A stretch of 64,000 nt of DNA from Zoogloea oleivorans (GTDB lineage: Bacteria > Pseudomonadota > Gammaproteobacteria > Burkholderiales > Rhodocyclaceae): assembly GCA_030157785.1 (NCBI GenBank), contig JAOAUC010000027.1, positions 62,001-126,000 on the forward strand. Direction: 5' to 3'. The notes under the pieces are model-generated. The model was given only the letters and a program-made list of their open reading frames with translations. It was not told the origin of the DNA and made no database searches. Every line of letters begins with the position of its first letter. The first letter of the stretch is position 1. A program made the translations under genes and the position numbers. Shown here piece by piece: positions 8,710 through 16,670 of this stretch.

Positions 8710-10620
8710 ATGGACACCACAGCCTCCGACACCCTGATTCGTACCAATCTGGACTTCCTGCGTCGCCACGCCCCCTTCGACCGGATGGAGGCAGAGGCCT
8801 TGCGCTTTCTGGGCGAACGCCTCGCCACCGCGTTCTATCCGGCTGAGGCGGAGATTCTGGTGCCCGAAGATGGCCCGCCGCGCTACTTCTACATCGTTTA
8901 CCGCGGCAAGGTGCAGGCCCGCCAGGTGGGCAGCGTCGCCGTTACCGAATACTCTACGCTGACCCTCGGCCCCGGCGAGGGCTTCCCGATCGGCTCGATT
9001 TCCGCCGAACGGCCGTCCACCAACAGTTACGTGGCAGTCGAAGACAGCTACTGTTTCCAGCTCCCGGCCGCCGACTTCCTGCAGCTGCAGGAACTCAGCC
9101 CGAGCTTCCAGCTGTTCTGCACGCGCTACATCGCCAGCCTGCTCAACCAGTCGCGGGAACAATTGCAAGTGCAGTTCTCCCAGCGCGCCGCCGAGCAGCA
9201 GACGATGACCACGTCCCTGTCCAACCTGATCAAGCAAGCCCCGATCTTCGTCGCCCCCGACCTGGTCACGCGCAGTGCCCTCGAAAAAATGGCCGAATTC
9301 GGCGTCGGCTGCCTGGCTGTGGCCGGCGAAGACGAAAAGCCGGTGGGCGTGCTCACCCAGAGCGACATCCTGAAGCGCATCCTGCTGCCGGGCTTCGACC
9401 TGACCCGGCCGATCGCAGAGGTGATGACCACCCCGCCGCACACCCTCAACGGCAACGCCAGCGCCTACGACGCGGCCCTCGAGATGGCCACCCACGGGGT
9501 ACGCCACATCCTGGTGGTGGACACCGACGACAAGCTCAAGGGCGTGATCTCCGAGCGCGACCTGTTTGCGCTGCAACGCATCGGCCTGCGCCAGATCCGC
9601 TCCGGCATCGAGAGCGCCGCCGACGTCCAGGCCCTGCAGCGCGCCAGTCGCGACATTCGCCAGTTGGCCCTCAACCTGCTGGCCCAGGGCATCGGCGCCG
9701 AGCAGCTGACCCAGTTCATCTCGGCCCTCAACGACGCCCTGACCCGCCGCATCCTCGAGCTCAACCTCAAGAACCACGACCTCTACGGTGTCGAATACGC
9801 CTGGCTCGCCTTCGGCTCGGAAGGCCGCCACGAACAGACCCTGTCCACCGACCAGGATAACGGCATCCTCTACGTGCTGCCCGAATGGGCCGACAAGGAG
9901 CCGCTAAAGCTGCGCCTGCTGGAGTTTGCCAAGGACGTGAACAATGATCTGGCCGCCTGCGGCTTCCCCTTGTGCACGGGCAACATCATGGCCTCCAACC
10001 CGGAGCTGTGCCTGACTATCGACGAATGGCGCGAAAAATTCGGCACCTGGATTCGTGAACCGCACCCCGAAGCCCTGCTCAACGCCACCATTTTCTTCGA
10101 CTACCGGGTGCTTTACGGCGACGAGAAACTCGCCCACAAGCTGCGCCACTGGCTGCTCTCCATGACCGGCGGCAACCCGGCCTTCCTCAAGGCCATGGCC
10201 GCCAACGCCCTCGACGTGGCGCCGCCGCTGGGCAAGATCCGCGACTTCATCACCGACGACGATCCGCGCCATCCGGGCACCATCGACCTCAAGAAATACG
10301 GCGCACGCCTGTTCGTCGACGCCGCCCGCGTGCTGTCGTTGCGCACCGGGGTCGACGCCACCAGCACCGTTCAGCGCCTGCGCCAGGGTGGTTCGCGCAT
10401 CGGCATGCCTGCAGAAGAGCTCTCCGCCATGGCCGACGGCTTCCACTTCATCCAGCTCCTGCGCCTGCGCCATCAGCACCTGGACACCGATCACGGCTCG
10501 TCCGGCGACAACCGGGTCAAGCCGGACGATCTCAACGAACTCGACCGGCGCATCCTGAAAGAGGCCTTCCGCCAGGCGCGTAAGATCCAACTCCGTCTCA
10601 AGCTGGATTACCAGATATGA
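8710..10620 (+). CDS. cNMP-binding / CBS / DUF294 nucleotidyltransferase-like signalling protein
   Basis: 636 aa. Domains in order: a cyclic-nucleotide-binding-like fold (about 20-135), two CBS repeats (about 165-285, with VGVLTQSDILKR and LKGVISERDLFA), a DUF294 GlnD-like nucleotidyltransferase core (FGSEGRHEQTLSTDQDNG with the GS and DxD signature), and the DUF294 C-terminal substrate domain. Family members often sit with acetate permease and a DnaQ-type exonuclease gene and are thought to be signal-dependent regulators. The stop overlaps the next start as ATGA. The nucleotide donor and target are unknown. Confidence 0.88.
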   Translation: MDTTASDTLIRTNLDFLRRHAPFDRMEAEALRFLGERLATAFYPAEAEILVPEDGPPRYFYIVYRGKVQARQVGSVAVTEYSTLTLGPGEGFPIGSISAERPSTNSYVAVEDSYCFQLPAADFLQLQELSPSFQLFCTRYIASLLNQSREQLQVQFSQRAAEQQTMTTSLSNLIKQAPIFVAPDLVTRSALEKMAEFGVGCLAVAGEDEKPVGVLTQSDILKRILLPGFDLTRPIAEVMTTPPHTLNGNASAYDAALEMATHGVRHILVVDTDDKLKGVISERDLFALQRIGLRQIRSGIESAADVQALQRASRDIRQLALNLLAQGIGAEQLTQFISALNDALTRRILELNLKNHDLYGVEYAWLAFGSEGRHEQTLSTDQDNGILYVLPEWADKEPLKLRLLEFAKDVNNDLAACGFPLCTGNIMASNPELCLTIDEWREKFGTWIREPHPEALLNATIFFDYRVLYGDEKLAHKLRHWLLSMTGGNPAFLKAMAANALDVAPPLGKIRDFITDDDPRHPGTIDLKKYGARLFVDAARVLSLRTGVDATSTVQRLRQGGSRIGMPAEELSAMADGFHFIQLLRLRHQHLDTDHGSSGDNRVKPDDLNELDRRILKEAFRQARKIQLRLKLDYQI

Positions 10621-11252
10621 ACTGGCTTTCCCGATTCCTGCCCGGCAGCGGTCCGGGCCTCAGCCACGAACAGCAGGCCAGCCTGGAGGCCATTGCCGCC
10701 CTGCCGGCCCCGGACCTTGGGCGTTCCCACTACGAGACCCGTTACGTAGTGGTCAACACAGAAACCGAGCCGATGGACAGCGGCGGCCAGCGCCTTCTCG
10801 CGGTGGGCGCGGTGGCGATCAACCAAGGCCTGCTGCACCCGGCCGACGCCTTCCGGGCCAGCCTTGGCAGCGCACCGGCAGACGCCCTGATCGGCTTGCT
10901 CAAATTCATCGGCCGCTCCCCGGCCATCGTTTACAACGCGCCCTTCAACCAAGGCACGCTCGAACGTGCCTTCGAGCAGAACCTGGGCAACGTGCCCGAT
11001 GTGGACTGGATCGACCTGATGGTACTGATGCCCAGCCTCTACCCCGAGCGGATTGCCGGCCAGGCCCGCATGGACGCCTGGCTGGGCGCCTTCGGCATCG
11101 ACCGCATCGACCACCGGGACGCCCTCCTCGAAGCCCTCGCCGTCGCCCAACTCCACCAGGTTGCCCTGGCCCGGGCCAGCGTTCAGGGGCTTACCACCCC
11201 GCGGGATCTGCTCGAATCACAGAGCAGTCGGAAGTGGCTGCGGGGCAGTTAG
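10617..11252 (+). CDS. DnaQ-like 3'-5' exonuclease homologue with eroded active site
   Basis: 211 aa, translationally coupled to the DUF294 gene by ATGA. The fold is DEDDh exonuclease-like (YVVVNTETEPMDSGG, LLAVGAVAI, IVYNAPFNQGTL, RIDHRDALLEALAVAQL). The metal ligands are changed: motif I DxE reads N47-T-E49, the motif II Asp is Asn111 (PFNQ), the motif III Asp is Glu172, and His166 is one residue out of register. The segment between motifs I and II also looks shorter than is usual. The reading frame is intact, so this is probably a pseudoenzyme kept for binding or regulation rather than a nuclease. Calling it inactive is an inference from these residues. Confidence 0.75.
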   Translation: MNWLSRFLPGSGPGLSHEQQASLEAIAALPAPDLGRSHYETRYVVVNTETEPMDSGGQRLLAVGAVAINQGLLHPADAFRASLGSAPADALIGLLKFIGRSPAIVYNAPFNQGTLERAFEQNLGNVPDVDWIDLMVLMPSLYPERIAGQARMDAWLGAFGIDRIDHRDALLEALAVAQLHQVALARASVQGLTTPRDLLESQSSRKWLRGS

Positions 11253-11275
11253 CAAAAAACGGTACGGGCAAGGCA

Positions 11276-11883
11276 ATGACCAACAAGCGGCCGCAGTCCA
11301 GCCTGGGTCTTTACCATTTTCCCAACATTGACCCGGGCACCCAGTCCAGGATCGAGTCCTTTCCTCCCGGACAGCTGTTCATTGAAACCTGCAGCGCGCG
11401 GGGGGACGAAATCACGCCGATTGCGGACTACATTGCGGCCGAGATGAACACCAACGCTCACGGCGCCGCGGCCAGGACGGGGAGTGGGACCACAAGCCAA
11501 AGATTGCGGCCCGCTTTCACCCGGGGGCGCCGCCTGTAGGACCCCAACACTGGCACCATTACCAGGCCACGCTTTACTACTATGAGGTCTGGTCAAACAT
11601 CCACTACGGCTACGTTGGAAAAGCCGCCGGCTTTTCCAACGTCATCCTTCTCGATGGCGCCGGACTGGAGCAGATCGCCTCCACCCTTCACCGACTCAAG
11701 TGGCCGGGCAAATCCCCGGACACCAGCGGATTGCGGGCTTGGGACGACCCCCATGACCGTGCCTCAATCATGATGGGCATCCAGCTCTACGCAAAAAAGC
11801 CGACTCGGGTTACAGGCAACGAGATCCGGGAGCTTGTCGTGGCAAATGCAAATGCGATCCTGTCAAAGCCCTACAAGCGCTGA
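11276..11883 (+). pseudogene. polymorphic toxin type 44 domain, frameshifted
   Basis: Two frames carry one protein. The frame from ATG 11276 reads MTNKRPQSSL through ITPIADYIAAEMNTN and then runs into a TAG at 11537. The other frame, recognisable from GEWDHKPKIAARFHPG near 11482, continues through EVWSNIHYGYVGKAAGF and ASIMMGIQLYAKK to a TGA at 11881. WDHKP and the YEVWSNIHYGYVG block are hallmarks of type-44 polymorphic toxins. The frame changes near 11455-11480, and the usual helical stretch between the two halves seems missing, so a deletion probably caused the shift. No delivery or repeat domain precedes it. Confidence 0.65.
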
Positions 11884-12331
11884 GCGGCACCAGCCCCCAC
11901 CCAGCCTGTCAGAGGCACGGCAGCGCACCAGGCACGGCCTCGCAGCCCTGCTACTGCTTTCCCTTTTCGGAAGTCAGTCATTGTCCGGCTGCAACAACGG
12001 TCAGAACATAGCCGTCGAACTCAGGATTTCAGTTAGCCCATCCACGCCGCCCCATGACTTGATCGACGTATCGGCAATCACGGGAAGCGACAAATTCCAT
12101 TGGCAGCGCATTCCCTCCGGGACAAGCGAATCAGTCGAACTGAAGCCCGCGCCCCAGGACGAACGACAACTGACTCTGATCTACCATCTCGATGGCCGGA
12201 GGTTCACTTGGGAAAGCCCGAACATCCCCGGCAATGCGCCGCACAGGATCAATCTGGCCATAGAGTCCGATGGCACCGTCAAGCATGAAGCGTGTCGACT
12301 TCCCTGCGAGGATGAGCGTCGTCCGCCTTGA
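11846..12331 (+). CDS. putative small lipoprotein, candidate immunity protein
   Basis: About 161 aa if started at ATG 11846 (ATG 11852 is also possible). It overlaps the 3' end of the type-44 toxin remnant by 38 bp. A hydrophobic segment (HGLAALLLLSLFGSQ) ends in the lipobox LSGC, so it should be lipid-anchored in the envelope. The mature part is beta-rich with no recognised domain. The N-terminal region before the hydrophobic stretch is unusually long, so the start is uncertain. Position directly after a toxin domain suggests a cognate immunity lipoprotein; this is inferred from context only. Confidence 0.5.
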   Translation: MQMRSCQSPTSAERHQPPPSLSEARQRTRHGLAALLLLSLFGSQSLSGCNNGQNIAVELRISVSPSTPPHDLIDVSAITGSDKFHWQRIPSGTSESVELKPAPQDERQLTLIYHLDGRRFTWESPNIPGNAPHRINLAIESDGTVKHEACRLPCEDERRPP

Positions 12332-12370
12332 TTCTGCCGCTGGCCGACGACGACACCCCGGCATGCAGGC

Positions 12371-12916
12371 TTAGACCTTCAGGAAGTTGTCCCGGTAGTA
12401 ACGCAGTTCCACAATCGATTCATGGATATCGGCCAGGGCCTGGTGGGCGCCCTTCTTCTCGAGCCCCTTGTACACATCCGGACGCCAGCGGCGCGCGAGT
12501 TCCTTGAGCGTGGATACATCCAGGTTGCGGTAGTGGAACCAGTCTTCCAGCTTCGGCATGTAGCGAGCCATGAAGCGGCGATCCTGGCCGATGGAGTTGC
12601 CACACATCGGGGACGTACGCGAAGGAATGTATTCCTTCATGAAATCCAGGTAGATCGCCTCGGCAGCAGCTTCGTCGATGGTCGACGCCTTGACCCGGTC
12701 GATCAGGCCGGAACGGCCGTGGGTGTTCTTGTTCCACTCATCCATGCCGTCCAGCACGGCGTCAGACTGATGCACCGCGATCACGGGGCCTTCGGCCACC
12801 ACGTCCAGATTGCCGTTGGTGACGACCATGGCGATTTCGATGATGCGATCGCTGTCGGGATTGAGGCCGGTCATTTCCATGTCCAGCCAGATGAGGTGAT
12901 TCTGGTCCTGTGCCAT
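12371..12916 (-). CDS. orn: oligoribonuclease
   Basis: 181 aa, exactly the family length, starting at the ATG at 12914-12916 ([18 protein letters not shown]). DEDDh residues are present: WLDMEMTG (motif I), [10 protein letters not shown] (motif II) and HQALADI (motif III). It degrades 2-5 nt RNA including pGpG, closing c-di-GMP turnover. It is divergent from the M48 protease gene 96 bp away, a pairing common in Betaproteobacteria. Confidence 0.97.
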   Translation of the reverse strand: MAQDQNHLIWLDMEMTGLNPDSDRIIEIAMVVTNGNLDVVAEGPVIAVHQSDAVLDGMDEWNKNTHGRSGLIDRVKASTIDEAAAEAIYLDFMKEYIPSRTSPMCGNSIGQDRRFMARYMPKLEDWFHYRNLDVSTLKELARRWRPDVYKGLEKKGAHQALADIHESIVELRYYRDNFLKV

Positions 12917-13012
12917 AATCGGTTCGCTTGTCGGTAAAGGCGCGATTTTACGCGCTTGCCGCGCCCCGTCACTTCTTCCTTCCGCTTGCCCGTTTTCTCC
13001 CCCGAATTCCCG

Positions 13013-14266
13013 ATGACCTCCAGCAGTTTCTCCGCCCTCTTTCTGATTGCCCTGTGTGCCGGCCTGCTGACCCGCCTGTGGCTGGCCCGTCGCCACATGC
13101 AACACGTGGCCGCCCACCGGGGCGCAGTACCGCCAGCCTTCGCCGGCAGCATCTCCCTCGAGTCCCACCAAAAAGCCGCCGACTACACCGTAGCGCGGGC
13201 CAAGACAGGCATGGTCGACATGCTGGCTTCGGTCACCCTGCTCCTGGCGCTGACTTTTGGCGGCGTCCTGCAGGGCCTCTACCATCTGAGCGCTCACCTT
13301 GCCGAGCCGGGCAGCCTACTCCACGGCGTCATCTTTATTGCCACGGTGGCAATCGTCTCGTGGATTGTCGATCTGCCGCTGACGATCTACCGCAGCTTTG
13401 GCCTCGAAGCCCGTTTCGGCTTCAACCGCCTGACACCCCGTCTGTTCGTCACCGACACGCTGAAGGGCATCCTGCTGTCGGCGGCCATCGGCCTGCCGCT
13501 GATCGCCTGCGTGCTGTGGCTGATGGGCGCCATGGGCAATCTGTGGTGGCTTTATGTGTGGGCTTTCTGGCTGGTCTTCAACCTGCTGGTACTGCTGGTG
13601 TACCCCACCTTCATCGCCCCCCTGTTCAACAAGTTCAAGCCCCTGGAGGACGGTCAGCTGAAGAGCCGCATTGAGGGCCTGATGACCCGCTGCGGCTTCC
13701 GTCTGTCGGGCCTGTTCGTAATGGACGGCTCGAAGCGCTCGGCCCACGGCAATGCTTACTTCACCGGTTTCGGCGCTGCCAAGCGGATCGTCTTCTTCGA
13801 CACCCTGCTCGACAGACTCGAACCGGCCGAAGTCGAGGCCGTTCTGGCCCATGAACTCGGCCATTACCACCACCATCACCTGTGGAAGCGTCTGGCGGTG
13901 ATCAGCACCGGCAGCCTGCTGTTCTTCGCCCTCCTCGGCCATCTGGCCGGACAGGACTGGTTCTTCAACGGACTGGGCATGAGCGCCTCCGGCACCGCAC
14001 CGTCCCTGGTGCTGTTCGCCCTGGCGCTGCCGATTTTCACCTTCCCGCTGACCCCGCTGATGAGCATGTGGTCGCGCCAGCATGAATTCCAGGCCGACGC
14101 CTACGCCGCCCGCCAGGCCCCGGCCAGCGAGCTGGTGAGCGCCCTCGTCAAGCTGTACCGGGACAACGCCTCGACCCTCACGCCAGACCCGCTCTACTCC
14201 AGCGTGTATGACTCGCATCCGCCCGCGGCGATCCGCATTGCCCACTTGCAGGCAGCTACACGATGA
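13013..14266 (+). CDS. M48 family (Ste24-type) integral membrane zinc metalloprotease
   Basis: 417 aa. The start at 13013 ([17 protein letters not shown]) places a transmembrane helix at the N-terminus. The zinc site is [10 protein letters not shown] with His280, Glu281 and His284, and the third ligand lies in the later EFQADAYA segment. Several further hydrophobic helices match the multi-spanning CAAX-protease-like layout. It probably cleaves membrane or peptide substrates at the inner membrane. The stop overlaps rsgA as ATGA. Confidence 0.93.
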   Translation: MTSSSFSALFLIALCAGLLTRLWLARRHMQHVAAHRGAVPPAFAGSISLESHQKAADYTVARAKTGMVDMLASVTLLLALTFGGVLQGLYHLSAHLAEPGSLLHGVIFIATVAIVSWIVDLPLTIYRSFGLEARFGFNRLTPRLFVTDTLKGILLSAAIGLPLIACVLWLMGAMGNLWWLYVWAFWLVFNLLVLLVYPTFIAPLFNKFKPLEDGQLKSRIEGLMTRCGFRLSGLFVMDGSKRSAHGNAYFTGFGAAKRIVFFDTLLDRLEPAEVEAVLAHELGHYHHHHLWKRLAVISTGSLLFFALLGHLAGQDWFFNGLGMSASGTAPSLVLFALALPIFTFPLTPLMSMWSRQHEFQADAYAARQAPASELVSALVKLYRDNASTLTPDPLYSSVYDSHPPAAIRIAHLQAATR

Positions 14267-15156
14267 AAATTTTCGGCACCATCACTGCCGCCTTCGGGCG
14301 GCAATACGAAGTACGCACCGATGCAGGCGAGATCCTGCTGTGCGTGCCCCGTGGCAAGAAGAGCCTGTTTGCCTGTGGCGACCGGGTTCAGGTCGCCGTC
14401 ACCGGTCCGGGCCAGGGAGTCATCGACAAACTGCTCGAACGGACCAGCCTGCTCTACCGCTCCGACGCCTGGCGACAGAAGCTGATCGCCGCCAACGCCA
14501 CCCAGGTCGTGATGGTGGTGGCGACCGAACCGAGCTTCAGCGATGAATTCATCTCGCGCTGCCTGTGCGCAGTGGAGAGCCAGAACCAGAAGGCACTGAT
14601 CGTGCTGAACAAGACCGACGTCACCGCCGGCCTCGAAGGCGCCCGCGCCCAGTTGGCGCCGTTTACGGTGCTCGGCTACGAGGTGCTGGAATTATCGGCG
14701 ATGGAAAACGTCGACAAGCTGCGCGCGCGCCTGATCGGCGAAACCAGCCTGCTGGTCGGGCAATCAGGAATGGGCAAGTCCACCCTCACGAACGCGCTGA
14801 TTCCGGAAGCCCGGGCAGAGACCCGGGAGATTTCCGAAGTCCTCGACACCGGCAAGCACACCACCACCTTTGCCCGCCTGTATCCGCTGCCCGAAGGCGG
14901 CGGAATCATCGACAGCCCGGGGATGCAAACCTTCGGACTTGTTCATCTGAGTCCGGAAGAACTCGAATCGAGCTTCCGGGAGTTTCGCCCCTACGTGGGG
15001 CACTGCCGTTTCCGCGACTGCCGGCACGATGCCGAACCCGGCTGCGCGCTGCGAGAGGCCGCGGCAAGCGGCAAGATCGCCGAAAAGCGCCTGCTCCAGT
15101 TCCTGCAATTCCGCACGGAATGCGAGCAGGCCAAGCGTCTGGTGCAGGGCTGGTAG
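14263..15156 (+). CDS. rsgA: ribosome small subunit-dependent GTPase A
   Basis: 297 aa. An N-terminal OB fold is followed by a circularly permuted GTPase with motif order G4 (NKTD), G1 (GQSGMGKST), G3 (DSPG), and a C-terminal zinc knuckle (CRFRDCRHDAEPGC). It checks late 30S maturation. It is coupled to the M48 gene by ATGA. Its stop lies 3 bp from the stop of the convergent Anbu gene. Confidence 0.97.
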   Translation: MKIFGTITAAFGRQYEVRTDAGEILLCVPRGKKSLFACGDRVQVAVTGPGQGVIDKLLERTSLLYRSDAWRQKLIAANATQVVMVVATEPSFSDEFISRCLCAVESQNQKALIVLNKTDVTAGLEGARAQLAPFTVLGYEVLELSAMENVDKLRARLIGETSLLVGQSGMGKSTLTNALIPEARAETREISEVLDTGKHTTTFARLYPLPEGGGIIDSPGMQTFGLVHLSPEELESSFREFRPYVGHCRFRDCRHDAEPGCALREAAASGKIAEKRLLQFLQFRTECEQAKRLVQGW

Positions 15157-15159
15157 GCT

Positions 15160-15912
15160 TCAGCCCAACTGGTCGCCCTTGTCGATCCAGTCCGGATTGG
15201 GCAACTCGTCGAAGGCGTGGCCGAGGGCCTCGCTCCAGCGATTGCGGATCATCGCAAAGTAGTCGTTCTTTGCGTCGATGCTGAGGTGCGTGGAGACTTT
15301 CAGTTCATCGGTCCTCAGGATCGCCAGATCCAGCGGCACGCCCACCGACAGGTTGGAGCGGATCGTCGAGTCCATGGAGATCAAAGCCAGCTTGGCCGCT
15401 TCATCCAGGCTGGTGTGACGCTTCACTACCCGGTCGATGATCGGCTTGCCATACTTCGACTCGCCGATCTGGAAGTACGGGGTATCGGGCGTAGCTTCAA
15501 TGAAATTTCCCGCTGCATAGATGTGGAACAGGCGCGGCTGCTCCTTGCCGATCTGCCCGCCAAGAATCAGCGCCGCTGTAAAGTCAATACCGAAATTCTG
15601 CAGGGCTTCCGCATCGCGCCGATGCACTTCCCGCAAGGTTTCTCCCAGGTGTCGCGCCGCCTCGAACATGTTCGGCACCGACCACAGGTTCTCCCGGCCG
15701 TCCTGCGCCGCCATGGCTTCACGCAGCATGGACACGAGCTGCTGGGTGATTGCCAGATTACCCGACCCCATCAGGACCATCACCCGCTCGCCAGGGCGCT
15801 GGAAGATGCTCATCTTGCGGAAGGTGTTGATGTGATCGACACCGGCATTTGTACGGGAATCCGACAGAAACACCATACCGGCGTCGAGCAGCATGCTGAC
15901 ACAATATGTCAT
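15160..15912 (-). CDS. Anbu-type proteasome beta-subunit homologue
   Basis: 250 aa from the ATG at 15910-15912. This start is chosen because it gives M-T-Y-C-V, placing Thr directly after the initiator Met as the N-terminal nucleophile. A TTG start 15 bp upstream would bury it. LDAGMVFLSDSRTNAGVD and VMVLMGSGNLAITQQL match Anbu (ancestral beta subunit / peptidase of the Ntn family). Anbu proteins assemble into helical or ring particles with an unclear substrate. The gene usually sits with alpha-E, ATP-grasp and transglutaminase genes; here none is adjacent. Confidence 0.85.
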   Translation of the reverse strand: MTYCVSMLLDAGMVFLSDSRTNAGVDHINTFRKMSIFQRPGERVMVLMGSGNLAITQQLVSMLREAMAAQDGRENLWSVPNMFEAARHLGETLREVHRRDAEALQNFGIDFTAALILGGQIGKEQPRLFHIYAAGNFIEATPDTPYFQIGESKYGKPIIDRVVKRHTSLDEAAKLALISMDSTIRSNLSVGVPLDLAILRTDELKVSTHLSIDAKNDYFAMIRNRWSEALGHAFDELPNPDWIDKGDQLG

Positions 15913-15994
15913 GGGGGAGTCACTCAAAAATAAAGGCGGCCCGAACCCGGCACCGCCTGTGATTGGGGAGAACGCGGAAAGCTATCCGCGTCCC

Positions 15995-16372
15995 TCAGCT
16001 CTGCAGATCGCTCAGAATCGACTTGATCTCGGCACGGATTGAAACCAGTTGCTCCCGCAGACCGGCGGACTCTTCAACATCCTCGCGCTTGCGCGCCGCC
16101 ACGTCGTCGAGACGATTGCGCGCACCGGAAATGGTGAAGCCATCCTGGTAAAGCAGCTCACGAATGCGACGAATCAGCAGGACTTCATGATGCTGGTAAT
16201 AGCGCCGATTGCCACCCCGCTTGACCGGACGCAGCTGGGTAAACTCCTGCTCCCAGTAGCGCAGCACATGGGGTTTCACACCGCACAAATCACTTACTTC
16301 ACCAATCGTGAAGTAACGCTTGGCAGGAATAGGTGGCAGTTCTACAACCGCCTCGACATCACTTGGCAACAT
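15995..16372 (-). CDS. MerR-family transcriptional regulator
   Basis: 125 aa. The N-terminal winged helix ([20 protein letters not shown], then YWEQEF) is followed by a short coiled-coil. No metal-binding cysteines are seen in the C-terminal part. It overlaps ihfA by 14 bp and closes the pheST-ihfA-merR block, an arrangement widely kept in Proteobacteria. The target is unknown. Confidence 0.9.
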   Translation of the reverse strand: MLPSDVEAVVELPPIPAKRYFTIGEVSDLCGVKPHVLRYWEQEFTQLRPVKRGGNRRYYQHHEVLLIRRIRELLYQDGFTISGARNRLDDVAARKREDVEESAGLREQLVSIRAEIKSILSDLQS

Positions 16373-16664
16373 CGCTCAGCTGCTCCACATTGGCCTTGAG
16401 CTTCTGACTGGCGTGAAAAGTCACCACACGCCGGGCAGTAATTGGAATCTCTTCACCGGTCTTGGGATTGCGACCGGGGCGCTGGGGCTTCTCCCGCAGC
16501 TGGAAATTGCCGAAACCCGAAAGCTTCACACAATCTCCCCGTTCGAGCGCGATGCGGATTTCCTCGAAAAAGCACTCCACCATGTCCTTGGCTTCGCGCT
16601 TATTCAGGCCTACCTGCTCAAACAGCATGTCGGCGAGCTCAGCCTTTGTCAGTGTCATGCTCAT
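16359..16664 (-). CDS. ihfA: integration host factor subunit alpha
   Basis: 101 aa HU/IHF fold protein ([20 protein letters not shown] and the flank [12 protein letters not shown] that inserts into the minor groove). Position directly after pheT is diagnostic for the alpha subunit. It pairs with ihfB at 28482-28766 and bends DNA at recombination, replication and promoter sites. It lies in the pheST transcript and overlaps the downstream merR gene. Confidence 0.96.
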   Translation of the reverse strand: MSMTLTKAELADMLFEQVGLNKREAKDMVECFFEEIRIALERGDCVKLSGFGNFQLREKPQRPGRNPKTGEEIPITARRVVTFHASQKLKANVEQLSDVAK

Positions 16665-16670
16665 GATGAA

